DNA of 64,000 nt from QPIN01 sp965224575. Its GTDB lineage: Bacteria > Pseudomonadota > Gammaproteobacteria > Methylococcales > Methylomonadaceae. Shown piece by piece: positions 10,278-19,850 of this stretch. Position numbers and translations under genes: made by a program. The stretch is from positions 620,001 through 684,000 of the forward strand of contig CBDCZQ010000006.1 of NCBI GenBank assembly GCA_965224575.1, written 5' to 3'. How positions within the stretch are numbered: the first letter of the stretch is position 1; each line of letters opens with the position of its first letter. The notes under the pieces are model-generated. The model did not search any database. It was given only the letters and a program-made list of their open reading frames with translations, and had not been told where the DNA came from.

Positions 10278-10328
10278 CCCCTCCCTAAATAAATCAGAGT
10301 TGAAAAGACTCATTTATTTAAGGGGGAG
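10278..10328. terminator. Long hairpin downstream of the LOG gene
   Basis: CTCCCTAAATAAATCAGAGT pairs with ACTCATTTATTTAAGGGGGAG, with one bulge and a seven-base loop. It lies just past the end of the minus-strand gene at 10335-11027 and could end its transcript, but a clean U-run is lacking. The stretch from 9993 to 10277 holds no gene that I can support. Confidence 0.45.
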
Positions 10329-10334
10329 CGCAAC

Positions 10335-11027
10335 TTACAACACTCTTTGCTGATTTTTCCATTCCCGATGGCAAACCATAATATCCAAAACTTCTTGTGG
10401 ATCATCAGTAATTGTGAACAATTCTAAATCTTTTTCCGAGATAGTCTTATATTCAAGTAATCTTGTTTTTATCCAGTCAACCAGCCCTTGCCAAAATTCC
10501 GAGCCAAACAAAACCAATGGAATAGGATAAATTTTGTCAGTTTGCATTAATGTCAATGCTTCAAAAAATTCATCTAAAGTCCCAAAGCCACCCGGCATAC
10601 AAACATAACCCATTGAATATCTAACTAGCATAACCTTCCGTACAAAGAAGTACCTAAAGTTTAAAGATACATCCAAAAAAGGATTAGGCGTTTGCTCCAT
10701 AGGCAATTCTATATTTAACCCAATAGAAAGCTGTTTTTGCTGAAAAGCCCCTTTATTCGCTGCTTCCATAACCCCTGGCCCTCCTCCAGTTATTATGGAA
10801 AAACCATGTTGCCCTAACAATTCAGCTAATTCAACTGTTTTTTTATAATAAAGGTGATCAGGCTTTAATCTGGCAGAACCAAAAATTGAAATCGCATCAC
10901 GCACGTCTGCAAGCCGATCAAATCCTTCGGTAAATTCACTGATGATTCTAAAAATTCGCCATGACTGGTCACCTTTAAAGTCTTCAATTATGTTTGGTAC
11001 ATGTTGATGTTGATTTTTACACTGCAT
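10335..11027 (-). CDS. LOG-family protein (TIGR00730), nucleotide phosphoribohydrolase-like
   Basis: A 230-residue Rossmann-fold protein. ISIFGSARLK opens the fold, GGGPGVMEAANKG is the first signature and MPGGFGTLDEFFEALT is the second, the PGGxGTxxE motif of the LOG/YgdH family. Members cleave the N-glycosidic bond of nucleoside 5'-monophosphates, for example cytokinin monophosphates or AMP/GMP, and were long mislabelled lysine decarboxylases. It is followed by the hairpin at 10278-10328 and preceded by a 76-base gap to pyrC'. It shares the strand with the pyrimidine genes and may be read through from them. The exact substrate is not readable from sequence. Confidence 0.85.
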   Translation of the reverse strand: MQCKNQHQHVPNIIEDFKGDQSWRIFRIISEFTEGFDRLADVRDAISIFGSARLKPDHLYYKKTVELAELLGQHGFSIITGGGPGVMEAANKGAFQQKQLSIGLNIELPMEQTPNPFLDVSLNFRYFFVRKVMLVRYSMGYVCMPGGFGTLDEFFEALTLMQTDKIYPIPLVLFGSEFWQGLVDWIKTRLLEYKTISEKDLELFTITDDPQEVLDIMVCHREWKNQQRVL

Positions 11028-11103
11028 AATATAGATATGATTTAAATAAAACCTAGCCTAAACAAGTTAATACTTCACGTGGCCACAGCTGTGTGAAATA
11101 TAA

Positions 11104-12381
11104 CTACAAAGAATAAATTATTTTTCCCGCTTGTATTGTATGCATTACCCGCCCTTCAAATATCCCCCCCCAAAAAGGCGTATTTTTCCCCGCACTTTTC
11201 CAGTTTTCATCATTAACCTGCCAATTTGTAGAGGGGTTAAATATGCAAATATCTGCTGAAAAACCAGGCGTTAATGCACCACTTTGTATTTTTAAAATAT
11301 TTGCAGGATTTTGTGTAAGCAAAGAAATACCTTGGGATAAATTAATTTCATTTTCTTTTACTAAGCGAAGCATCAGTGGCAATAAAGTTTCCAAAGAAGA
11401 AATCCCCGGTTCCGTTTCGGGAAAAGCCCCCAACTTTGCATCCAAATCATGGGGCTGATGGTCAGAACAAATTACATCAATCGTCCCTTGAGCCAAACTA
11501 TTTCTTAAATGCTGCTTATCTTTGTCAGTCCGGAAAGGAGGTAAAACATGATAAACACTATCAAAGGGTTCAATATCATTTTCTGTTATATGTAATTGAT
11601 GAATAGCAACATCAGCACTTACAGCAAGGCCATATTTTTTTGCCTGCTGAATTTTAATCGCTGAGCGCTTACAACTAATTTGACTAAAATGCAATCGACA
11701 CCCTGTCAGTTCCACTAATTCCAGACATTGTGCAACAGCCGTTGATTCAGCTGCGTAAGGAATACCTGGCAAACCATATCGTGTAGCAAAAGTACCTTCA
11801 TGTGCACAACCCATATTACTAAGAGAAGGCTCATTCGGTTGATACATCACCAATAAATCGTGGCTACTTGCATACTCCATAGCACGACGTAAAACCAGCA
11901 AATTAGCAAAGGGAGCCATTGCATTGCTTACAGCAATGCACCCCGCCTGCTTAAGGGCTGCCATCGAGCTTAGTTCCTCACCCGCTAATTTATATGTTAA
12001 TGCACCGACAGGATAAACCTGAGAATAACCGGCTTTTTCTGATTTATCATGAATTAATTCTACAACTGCCTGAGAATCTATCACTGGACTAGTATCAGGA
12101 GGTAGACATATCGAAGTAATCCCTGCACTGGCAGCGGCTTTCGTCTCACTTAGTAGCGTGCCTTTGTATGTTTGACCAGGTTCTCTCAACCTGGCATTAA
12201 GATCAATAAACCCAGGGCAGACAATATTATCTATCGCGTCAATAGTAAAATCAGCAGTAAAACCAGAAGGAGGTTCATTACCAGATAGTATCTGTCCATT
12301 AGCAATATAAACAGAACCTAATTGATCAATATTATTTGCTGGATCAATAATATGTCCATTTGAAATGTGAATTTTAGTCAT
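11104..12381 (-). CDS. pyrC': Dihydroorotase-like subunit, metal ligands lost (PyrC'/PyrX type)
   Basis: A 425-residue amidohydrolase-fold protein next to aspartate transcarbamoylase. Active dihydroorotases have a D-x-H-x-H motif that binds zinc. Here the same place reads CPGFIDLNARLREPG, so both histidines are replaced (Asn62, Arg64). The second histidine region reads LLVMYQPNEPS and the third LHFSQIS, where active enzymes have HxED and HIS. Only the late CSDHQPHD segment keeps its acidic residue. This matches the inactive PyrC' that forms a complex with PyrB in Pseudomonas. I infer a structural role in ATCase and expect the working PyrC elsewhere. Its start overlaps the pyrB stop (TAATG), so the two are translationally coupled. 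Confidence 0.85.
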   Translation of the reverse strand: MTKIHISNGHIIDPANNIDQLGSVYIANGQILSGNEPPSGFTADFTIDAIDNIVCPGFIDLNARLREPGQTYKGTLLSETKAAASAGITSICLPPDTSPVIDSQAVVELIHDKSEKAGYSQVYPVGALTYKLAGEELSSMAALKQAGCIAVSNAMAPFANLLVLRRAMEYASSHDLLVMYQPNEPSLSNMGCAHEGTFATRYGLPGIPYAAESTAVAQCLELVELTGCRLHFSQISCKRSAIKIQQAKKYGLAVSADVAIHQLHITENDIEPFDSVYHVLPPFRTDKDKQHLRNSLAQGTIDVICSDHQPHDLDAKLGAFPETEPGISSLETLLPLMLRLVKENEINLSQGISLLTQNPANILKIQSGALTPGFSADICIFNPSTNWQVNDENWKSAGKNTPFWGGIFEGRVMHTIQAGKIIYSL

Positions 12382-13340
12382 TACACACTTCCTTTAGGTT
12401 GCATCACTAAAGACATAATCGCCATCCGAACAGCAACACCATTAGTGACTTGTTGTAAAATAACCGACTGAGGTCCATCAGCTATACTAGATTCAATTTC
12501 TACTCCCCGGTTAATCGGGCCTGGGTGCATTACGATGGCATCAGGACTCGCAAGTTTTAGTCTTTTTTCAGTTAGACCAAAACATTTAAAATATTCTCTT
12601 TCAGTAGGTAATAGAGCTGAAGTCATTCGTTCTTTTTGCAGACGTAACATAATAATAACATCAGACCCCATAAGCCCCTCTTCTATATTATTAAAAGCGG
12701 TTACACCCAGATTTTCTACATACTGGGGAAGCAATGTCTTAGGCGCAATAACCCTAACGTCTTTTACACCCAATGTATTTAGCGCCCGAATTTGTGACCG
12801 CGCCACTCTGGAATGAAGAATATCACCGATAATTGCAACTTTTAAATGATCAAACTTTTCCTTGTATTGTCTGATGGTAAACATGTCCAACATTGCCTGC
12901 GTTGGATGTGCATGCTGACCATCACCCGCATTAATGACACTTATATGGGGTGCTGTATGCTGAGCAATAAAATGCCCTGCACCACTAATACCATGCCTAA
13001 CCACAAACATATCAACAAACATGGCTTCAAGGTTATGAATAGTATCCAATAAACTTTCACCTTTAGAGGTAGCAGAAGCAGCAATGTTTATACTCAGCAC
13101 ATCTGCTGATAAGCGGGTGGCCGCCAACTCAAATGTTGTACGTGTTCGAGTACTATTCTCAAAAAAAAGGTTTACGATTGTTTTTCCTCTTAACAAAGGT
13201 ACTTTTTTAACCTGTTGGGAAGACATACTGGAAAATGATTCTGCAACATCAAGTATTTCAGTCAAAATCTCCTTGCTTAGACCTTCAATAGTAAGAAAAT
13301 GTTTAAGCTTACCTTCACTATTAAGTTGCAGATCAATCAT
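12381..13340 (-). CDS. pyrB: Aspartate carbamoyltransferase catalytic subunit
   Basis: A 319-residue enzyme that joins carbamoyl phosphate to aspartate, the committed step of pyrimidine synthesis in the cytoplasm. The carbamoyl-phosphate loop FFENSTRTRTTFELAATRL is intact, as are HPTQAMLDM and MHPGPINRGVE. The length fits the family. It lies between pyrR (16 bases upstream) and pyrC' (overlapping by one base), the order known from Pseudomonas, where PyrB and PyrC' form a dodecamer without a PyrI regulatory subunit. No pyrI is seen here. Confidence 0.95.
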   Translation of the reverse strand: MIDLQLNSEGKLKHFLTIEGLSKEILTEILDVAESFSSMSSQQVKKVPLLRGKTIVNLFFENSTRTRTTFELAATRLSADVLSINIAASATSKGESLLDTIHNLEAMFVDMFVVRHGISGAGHFIAQHTAPHISVINAGDGQHAHPTQAMLDMFTIRQYKEKFDHLKVAIIGDILHSRVARSQIRALNTLGVKDVRVIAPKTLLPQYVENLGVTAFNNIEEGLMGSDVIIMLRLQKERMTSALLPTEREYFKCFGLTEKRLKLASPDAIVMHPGPINRGVEIESSIADGPQSVILQQVTNGVAVRMAIMSLVMQPKGSV

Positions 13341-13356
13341 GATTTAAATTAGGAGC

Positions 13357-13914
13357 TTATTCGTTAATAAAGGATTTAATTTCTATGTCTAAAGGACTTG
13401 GCCCCGTCAGTTTTATTCTTTGTCCAACTGGCAGTCTAAAAGTACAACCAGCACAATCTGGTTTGATCGGTATTTGACGACCATCACGCTCTATTAATAC
13501 ACCTAAAATCACCTGGTTCGGCCTACCATAATCAAATATTTCATTAAGTGCTGCCCGGATGGTTCTTCCTGTATAAAAAACATCATCAATAAGGATAATA
13601 TCTCTTCCTTCCATATGGGCAGGCAATTCACTTGGTTTTACTTTTGGGTTCATCCCTATTTGAGAAAAATCATCGCGATAAAATGAAATATCCATAACAC
13701 CCAAAGGTTCTTTTATCTTTAATCGTTGATGCATCTGTTCCGCAACCCAAACACCCCCACTATGAATGCCTATCATCAAGGGATCTTTAAGCTTTCTCAG
13801 TGCAAGAATAATTTTTAAATCTGTCTCCAAATTATCAAACAAAGAAGGTATTTTGAGAGTATTTTTTTTCATTTTTGCATAAAAACCTACAAACTTAGGT
13901 CTAGAATGAAACAA
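13357..13914 (-). CDS. pyrR: PyrR, pyrimidine operon regulator / uracil phosphoribosyltransferase
   Basis: A 185-residue phosphoribosyltransferase-fold protein, first gene of pyrR-pyrB-pyrC'. The PRPP-binding motif is ILIDDVFYTGRTIRAAL, and IGIHSGGVWVAEQM and FYRDD are also typical of PyrR. The family binds UMP/UTP and in some bacteria acts on pyr mRNA or, as shown in Pseudomonas, on transcription. The first ATG gives a 14-residue extension beyond the usual start. The internal Met at 13870-13872 (MKKNTLKIPSLF) fits the family better, and I cannot decide between them. No attenuator hairpin was recognised upstream. Confidence 0.88.
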   Translation of the reverse strand: MFHSRPKFVGFYAKMKKNTLKIPSLFDNLETDLKIILALRKLKDPLMIGIHSGGVWVAEQMHQRLKIKEPLGVMDISFYRDDFSQIGMNPKVKPSELPAHMEGRDIILIDDVFYTGRTIRAALNEIFDYGRPNQVILGVLIERDGRQIPIKPDCAGCTFRLPVGQRIKLTGPSPLDIEIKSFINE

Positions 13915-14272
13915 TTGGCTATAAATATACCATTTTGCAAACTATTTAGTTGGATATAGTTTTAGTAAGAAAAGATAATGTTTAGTAATTTTCTAATGTT
14001 AAGAATAGCGAATAATTACATGATCCTTTTTACTGGGCGGCTTTTGTGATGGAAGGTGTAATCTGAGAAAGCCAATCATTATGGTAATATTCACTATTAA
14101 CTACCCTTTATTATGTATAAGCTGGTAGGTAGGCAAGATAAACACATATTTTGGACAACAAAAAACATATAACTCAATCCACTTTTAAGCTATATATAAC
14201 TGATTTTTAAACCTAATAATTAACTCTGAAAACCAACTAATTATTTCTTTAGTTTTAAAAACCACTTGAAAA
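13915..14272. other. AT-rich intergenic region
   Basis: A divergent region between pyrR (minus) and the lipoprotein gene (plus). It should hold the pyr promoter, but no convincing -35/-10 pair or regulator site was found on the minus strand. Confidence 0.4.
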
Positions 14273-14300
14273 TTGACAGAGTACTATTCTTCATTATAGC
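14273..14300 (+). promoter_or_regulatory. Sigma-70-like promoter of the CsgG-type lipoprotein gene
   Basis: TTGACA at 14273-14278 is followed after 16 bases by TATAGC at 14295-14300. The start codon of the lipoprotein gene is only about 20 bases beyond the predicted start point, which would give a very short leader. Confidence 0.5.
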
Positions 14301-14325
14301 CTAGACGGATAAAGACAAAGTAAAT

Positions 14326-15630
14326 ATGAATAATATTATGAAAAAGAATATTACCCTTATATTCCTTTTATTAGGTATATCCCTCCTATTGCAAAGCTGT
14401 AGATCTACTACATTAAAAGACATTGAAAGGTCTGAATTTTCAACTTCATCTGAAGTCAGTTCAAACCAAGTCAAAGAGGCTATTCTTCGTGCTTGCAAAA
14501 AAAGAAAATGGAAAATAAATGCTATTCATCATAGTTCTATTATTAGTTCTTTTTCATCTAAAAAGAATAAATTTGGTGCACAAGTCAGAATTTCCTATGA
14601 TCAAGATTCCTACAACATTTCCTATCTTAATAGTCACAACCTACATTATTCAAAAAATGGAGAGAAAGGAGAAGAAACCGAAAGTTTTTTTACGGAATAC
14701 AACCCATTTTCAGATTCAGAAGAAGAAATAAATAATCATAAACCCACTACCATTCACAAAAGATATTTTAAATGGGTTAAATCACTTGATAAACAGATAA
14801 ATAGTGAATTACGTAAAATGTCTAAACAGAGACACAAACGTGCCTCTAGATCTAAAACAGTAAGGACTCCGATTAAAACTAGTTATCAAAGTAGACCAAG
14901 CCAGACGATTAACTGTAATGATGAACCTTTAACGACAGAATCAGGAACTGCCAAGATTACAAAAAATTCGGTTAACATCCGTAGTGGAGCCAATACTGGA
15001 TGTGCTCTTCTCGGTTCTGTTTCAGCAAATGAAACCTTTACTTTATTAGGTCGTAAAAACAATTGGTATTACATTTCATTAAACCAAAACCAAAAAGCCT
15101 GGATATATGAACCTTTTGTAAAAAAGGTAGATGATAATATACAAGAAATTGCACAGACAGAAAATGCCCCTCCTTCGGCACCAGCCCTTAAGAAACCAGT
15201 AGCTCCAACAAAAAATATATCTATTGCTGTCATTCAATTTAAAACTTTAAATAAAAAAGCACAGGAAATTTCATTAGGTGAGCTTGTTTCGGAAACATTC
15301 ACGTCTGCTCTGGTTAATTCACAAGGCTTTAAAATTATAGAACGGGAACAGTTAGATAAAGTAGTTAAAGAAATGGAAATGAACCAAACAGGATTTATTG
15401 AAACAACTGATGCCGTTGAAATAGGAAAAATATTACATGCAGACGCCATTATCACAGGCAGTGTTACCTTACTCCACGACCAAATTCAATTAAATGCCAG
15501 AATCATTGAAATTGAGAGCGCTTACGTAATTAGTGCAGAAACTAAAACTACAACTTATACACTACAAAACATTACTAATATAGCTAATGAGATTGTTGCA
15601 AAACTTTCTAGAAAGCTTTTAAACAAATAA
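14326..15630 (+). CDS. Lipoprotein with SH3 domain and CsgG-like domain
   Basis: A 434-residue lipoprotein: a lipobox LLQSC ends the signal peptide near residue 25 (starts at 14326 or, equally likely, at 14338). Residues about 60-190 are hydrophilic. Residues about 205-265 form a bacterial SH3 domain (NSVNIRSGANTGCALLGSV ... WYYISL). The last 135 residues resemble CsgG/curli assembly or penicillin-binding activator LpoB-like proteins: ISIAVIQFKTLN, FKIIEREQLDKVVKEM, DAIITGSVTLL. In CsgG the domain forms an outer-membrane pore, but here other csg genes are missing, so a cell-envelope sensor or assembly role is only inferred. The gene stands alone. Confidence 0.75.
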   Translation: MNNIMKKNITLIFLLLGISLLLQSCRSTTLKDIERSEFSTSSEVSSNQVKEAILRACKKRKWKINAIHHSSIISSFSSKKNKFGAQVRISYDQDSYNISYLNSHNLHYSKNGEKGEETESFFTEYNPFSDSEEEINNHKPTTIHKRYFKWVKSLDKQINSELRKMSKQRHKRASRSKTVRTPIKTSYQSRPSQTINCNDEPLTTESGTAKITKNSVNIRSGANTGCALLGSVSANETFTLLGRKNNWYYISLNQNQKAWIYEPFVKKVDDNIQEIAQTENAPPSAPALKKPVAPTKNISIAVIQFKTLNKKAQEISLGELVSETFTSALVNSQGFKIIEREQLDKVVKEMEMNQTGFIETTDAVEIGKILHADAIITGSVTLLHDQIQLNARIIEIESAYVISAETKTTTYTLQNITNIANEIVAKLSRKLLNK

Positions 15631-15803
15631 ATTTAATGATTGTCTGTTAGTATATTTTCCTCACCTCATAATTTTTTTTGGTGAGCCATAGCATAAAAAT
15701 CAATTAGTGGTAAACAAGGTTAATCACAGCCGTATTAATGAGCCTTTAATACCAAAGAGAAAAAATAAAAGTTTTTTTAACTTTCATTAGAAGGGAGAAT
15801 AAT

Positions 15804-16376
15804 TTGAATCTTTTAATTCTCGGTTTAGTGCTATTTCTTGCTACACATCTTGTTCCTTCTTACCCAAGACTTCGTAAACTTTTTGTCGCAAGGTATAACC
15901 CAACGGGCTATAAGGCAATATTTAATATACTATCCCTAATAAGTATTGTACTTATCATTTATGGTCTAAAAGAATCTGCATTCCAGCCATTATACGACCC
16001 TCCTAGTTGGGGACATCACTTAGCCATGCTCCTAATGCTACCGGCTATTTACTTTTTCCTTTCTAACTCAGTTAGGCCCACACCATCTTCTGCCCAGTTT
16101 ATCACTGCTCATCCAGTCAATTGGGCAGTAATCCTCTGGTCTACAAGTCATCTACTTGCCAATGGTGATCTCGCCCACGTTTTACTTTTTAGTACTTTCT
16201 GGCTATTCAGTGTAATTAGTATCGTGACAGGAAATTCGCGCGGTTTAAAACCAATTTTAGATCGGCGACCTTCACTTTCATCAGAAGCTATTTTTGTGGT
16301 GATAGTAATAATAGTTTACTGTACGTTGATTTGGAGCCATCAGTATTTCACTGGTATGTCACTATTTGGTATATGA
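15804..16376 (+). CDS. NnrU family membrane protein
   Basis: A 190-residue integral membrane protein with about six hydrophobic segments. The NnrU pattern is clear: LATHLVPSYPRLRK near the start, PPSWGHHLAMLLMLPAI, then TAHPVNWAVILWSTSHLLANGD. The first NnrU was linked to nitrite and nitric oxide reduction, and related NnrU-domain proteins act in carotenoid isomerisation (15-cis-zeta-carotene isomerase). No denitrification gene is nearby, so the role is open. Translation begins at a TTG with AAGGGAG ahead of it. Confidence 0.85.
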   Translation: MNLLILGLVLFLATHLVPSYPRLRKLFVARYNPTGYKAIFNILSLISIVLIIYGLKESAFQPLYDPPSWGHHLAMLLMLPAIYFFLSNSVRPTPSSAQFITAHPVNWAVILWSTSHLLANGDLAHVLLFSTFWLFSVISIVTGNSRGLKPILDRRPSLSSEAIFVVIVIIVYCTLIWSHQYFTGMSLFGI

Positions 16377-16616
16377 AGTTTTTAATAATTTACACCAAAA
16401 AAATATAACAACTTGTACGCGACCAGCCAGTTAATTCCATTCGCGTTCCTAAGGGCTAAGTGATATTTTTTGTTTCTCTTAATAAAATATATATTGTGGG
16501 TCGAAAAAATTTCAAAACCAAGATCCTAAAGAAAGTACCCGCCTATCTTGGCTGTCAAAACCTGAGAAACCTTACACTCATGGGTGTGATTAAAAGTGAA
16601 GGAAACGTAGCTATTT

Positions 16617-16707
16617 GTAGGTTGGGCTGCCGTCTCTTTGGCAACCCAACAAAATGATATGCTAAAAATGTTAGGTTAACGATAAAGCTGTTAGCCTCCT
16701 AACCTAC
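16617..16707. repeat. REP/BIME-like element, copy 1
   Basis: It starts with GTAG followed by the hairpin GTTGGGCTGCC...GGCAACCCAAC and ends with AACCTAC, the reverse complement of GTAGGTT. Seen from the other strand, the end is again GTAG followed by a small hairpin (GTTAG/CTAAC). Two inverted GTAG-headed hairpins are the classic layout of RAYT-mobilised REP doublets. Copy 2 is at 22386-22467. The stretch 16377-16616 has no supported gene. Confidence 0.65.
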
Positions 16708-16794
16708 GCGAGAGTTGGCAAGTTCATTTTTAATATTGCGGCACAAGAATAAATGATAAATACTTCCGCTTTACTTCACTTTTAATCGCACCCA

Positions 16795-18348
16795 TTACAA
16801 ATTAGCACATACCTGAGAAATACTATCCTTAGCTAATTTATCAATTGCATTTTTTAACTCAGATCTAAGTATTTCTTTTTTATCTAGGCCTGGTTTATTG
16901 AATGATTTACTAACAGAACTCATTATTTTTTTACTCTTTAAATCTACCAATTCAATACTCAAGTCACCCGACACCTTATTCATATTAGTATTTAAGATTT
17001 TAATTTCTTTTTCATTCACTGTAGAAGAAAACCTAATTAAGTATTGAAGATCATTCTTTTCAATCATTTTAGTTTGTATGAGCACAGATTCATTATCATT
17101 CAACTCTAAATCAACAAATTTCAAACCATATTTTTTAAAGTCCTGAATCAATAAGGTTTCTAAATCAGGTATATTCCTTTTTACTCTTATTTCTCCATTA
17201 ATTAGGTGATATTCAACCCTTGTTGTTAAAACTGCATTTTTATTATCAGTACAAACTTTACTCTCTATCAATATATTACTTTCAGCTGCAGGTGAAGTTT
17301 GGACGTCGTTAGGAATCAAGGTAATATTCAATTGCTCCCATTGATTAGGTACTAATGACACTTTTTTTCTTATTTCTTGATAACCATCAGCCTGCACCAC
17401 GACTTCTACTTCATTTTCAGTAAGATTATCTATATTTAAGATACCTTCATTACTCACTAAACCTCTATCAACATTATTAATAGAAACTTTTGCATTAGGA
17501 ACATTTGAAATAACTTGTAAATACTTTTTTTCTATTTCTGGAGGATTTAGCTTTGTAGTCTGCAATGCTTCTTTGCTATCACCTTTAAGGAAAACAAATT
17601 CACCCATTAAAGAAGAGGATTCCCAAGGAATTTGTCTACCATCAGTTTCATTTTTAACTGCATTACGAACACTTTTAAAAGTTCGCTCAATTGATAAACC
17701 TGGTTTATTCAAGGCTTCTAACAAGTAATGTGTATAAGTACCATTTCTGCCACTTCCATCTTCCGCAACTGAACCAGGTGCTGTTGCATAAGCTATAAAT
17801 GAACCGACGGGGCCGTCCATTCGAGCTAAACCCTGATTGAGACTACGAAAACTTCTTGCAAAAGGGTTATTTCTACAAGCATCTAAAATAACGATATTGA
17901 CATCATTTCCTGCTGATTCCATTTTTCTAAGTATAGAGCCTGCATCTATACTTTCATCCTGAACTTCATCAGCTGAATGTACATCAACCTTTAATGGAAC
18001 CAAATAATTTCTTCCTTTAATTTGTATTCCATGTCCAGCGTAATAAAACAAACCTACGTCTGCATGTTTGAGTTTTTCACCAAAATCCCGAATTGCCTGC
18101 CTCATCTGAACCCTATCAAGGTTCGTAAACGAGTCTACCTCAAATTCAAGATTCTTTAATGCATTTGACATATCTATTGCATCTTGAGAAGGGTTTGCTA
18201 AAGGTGAACTTTGATAATTTGAATTTCCAATCACTAGAGCCACTCTTTTTTGAGCAACAACAGTAGTTGAAAAAATACTAAAAAATAAGCCGCAAAAAGT
18301 AGCTAATAATAAATGATCTCTTATATTGTTTATAAATTTAGTTGACAT
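16795..18348 (-). CDS. Caspase-family (C14) peptidase with PEGA-like domain
   Basis: A 517-residue secreted protein. Residues 1-32 form a signal peptide, which puts the enzyme in the periplasm or outside. The peptidase domain spans about 35-260: KRVALVIGNSNYQSSPLANP at its start, His106 in YYAGHG and Cys158 in DACRNNPF make the catalytic pair, and GSFIAYATAPGSVAEDG follows. Residues about 275-345 resemble a PEGA domain (VPNAKVSINNVDRG...VQADGYQEIRK). The remaining C-terminal part is unassigned. Such proteins are common in gammaproteobacteria and cleave after basic residues where tested. It is divergent from the patatin relic, with 183 bases between them. Confidence 0.85.
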   Translation of the reverse strand: MSTKFINNIRDHLLLATFCGLFFSIFSTTVVAQKRVALVIGNSNYQSSPLANPSQDAIDMSNALKNLEFEVDSFTNLDRVQMRQAIRDFGEKLKHADVGLFYYAGHGIQIKGRNYLVPLKVDVHSADEVQDESIDAGSILRKMESAGNDVNIVILDACRNNPFARSFRSLNQGLARMDGPVGSFIAYATAPGSVAEDGSGRNGTYTHYLLEALNKPGLSIERTFKSVRNAVKNETDGRQIPWESSSLMGEFVFLKGDSKEALQTTKLNPPEIEKKYLQVISNVPNAKVSINNVDRGLVSNEGILNIDNLTENEVEVVVQADGYQEIRKKVSLVPNQWEQLNITLIPNDVQTSPAAESNILIESKVCTDNKNAVLTTRVEYHLINGEIRVKRNIPDLETLLIQDFKKYGLKFVDLELNDNESVLIQTKMIEKNDLQYLIRFSSTVNEKEIKILNTNMNKVSGDLSIELVDLKSKKIMSSVSKSFNKPGLDKKEILRSELKNAIDKLAKDSISQVCANL

Positions 18349-18531
18349 AAGCGTAAATAGAATAAATTATGACTATTCCATTATGCCTGATACAGCTATA
18401 TTAATCAGCATTAGTAATCAAGATTTTGATGGTAATTTTTCACATCTTTTCTTATTTTTTTATGGTAATTTTTAAGAATCTAAATGTGCTGAAAGAATAA
18501 AAGACACCCTAAAGAGGTGCTAGGAGAAATC

Positions 18532-19549
18532 ATGACTGAATTAAAAAGAGCTTTATGGAAATATGATGATTCCTTACAAAACAAACAAACAAATATAGAA
18601 GAACAAACAGTTTTTCAAGAAGAGTTAGTCCATATTAAAGCTCGTCGTGATGGAAAGTATTTAAGCGATAGTGACGCTAAAATTTCAGAAGATACCTCAC
18701 CTCAACAAAACTTGGTCGGTTTAGCATTTTCAGGTGGAGGAATAAGAAGTGCTACGTTTGGCCTTGGGGTGTTAGAAGCATTAAAAAACCAAAACTTACT
18801 ACAAAAAATTGATTATTTATCAACCGTGTCGGGTGGTGGCTATATTGGCGCCTGGTTAAGTGCAAATTGTAAACGTGCTACTGACTGTGATATTAGGGTT
18901 TGTTTGACTAATAATGAGAATAAAAAAAACGAAAGAATTTTCTTCTAAAAAAAATGCTTATTCTTTATTAGTGATAGGAATTGAATCAGAATCACAACAA
19001 GAATGGACAGTGGCTGGGTTTAATGATGACAATCAGTTTAAAACAGTTCATATCGACGAAAATCACAAACTAGCAAAAGAATTAAAAAATCGACAAGTAT
19101 TAAATGATGCTAACGATAAAATATTAAATTCATTAAAAAAAGCCCTCCCAAAATAAATTGATAAAATAACAGCAATAGACTTAAATGCTGATGAGATCAA
19201 CAAATATAAAATAATTAAACTAGCCTCGTCTTCCATAAACAAGTCTCCACCACCACATTGGCTGACTAAAGAGGCTGAATGGAAAAAATCTACCCGACAT
19301 CTTCGGCGCAATTCTAATTACCTTTCTCCAAAAGTTGGTTTTTTCAGTGCTGATATGTGGACAATGGTAACAGTTTGGTTGCGGAACACCCTTCTAGTCC
19401 AACTATTACTCGTTCTGGCAATTGCATGTTTATTAATTTTACCTCGTCCCCTGTTCATTCTCTATCAACAATTTCTTGATACTGATCTGCATTGGGAAGG
19501 AATGTTAGTCTGGCATTGGGGAACGATAATCTTATATATATCTGTATAA
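18532..19549 (+). pseudogene. Large patatin-like phospholipase, disrupted
   Basis: Translation would begin at the ATG at 18532, which has AGGAG nine bases ahead (a GTG at 18517 is in frame but less likely). The first frame holds the patatin oxyanion loop FSGGGIRSATFGLGVLEAL and the nucleophile motif STVSGGGYIGAWL, then stops at 18946-18948. A second frame (18914 onward, with an internal TAA at 19154-19156) resumes the family sequence with HWLTKEAEWKKSTRHLRR, SNYLSPKVGFFSADMWTM and a membrane segment, and ends at 19549. The rest of the protein, including the expected catalytic Asp region, is not recognisable. This is a decayed gene. Confidence 0.75.
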
Positions 19550-19850
19550 CATATATGAATATAGATATGATTGGAAATGGAAATAATTTTAATCAATGGA
19601 GTCACCTATCATTAATTATAGACTTTAGTAATTGCTAGCATCCTAACCCAAAGAGCAAAGTCAGTTGGGATAAAGTAGAGTTGTGTTTTTTTATTTTAGA
19701 TAAATCATCATATGGAATAATCAGTGTGCATCAATGGACTGCCAACTTGATTCTTTCCTCTTTGATTTCCGAGTACAAACTAGACCCTAAACTATTTGCG
19801 AATTTTGCATTAAGTGAAGTAAAACTAATTAAATTAATCCCATATAGAAT
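19550..19850. other. AT-rich gap after the patatin relic
   Basis: No gene, RNA or repeat was recognised. It may hold eroded sequence of the patatin gene, since the intact family protein would extend this far. Confidence 0.35.

Noticed and set aside
16460..16657. 65-codon frame upstream of the first BIME copy
   Set aside because: Its C-terminal third is repeat sequence, and there is no ribosome-binding site or recognisable product.
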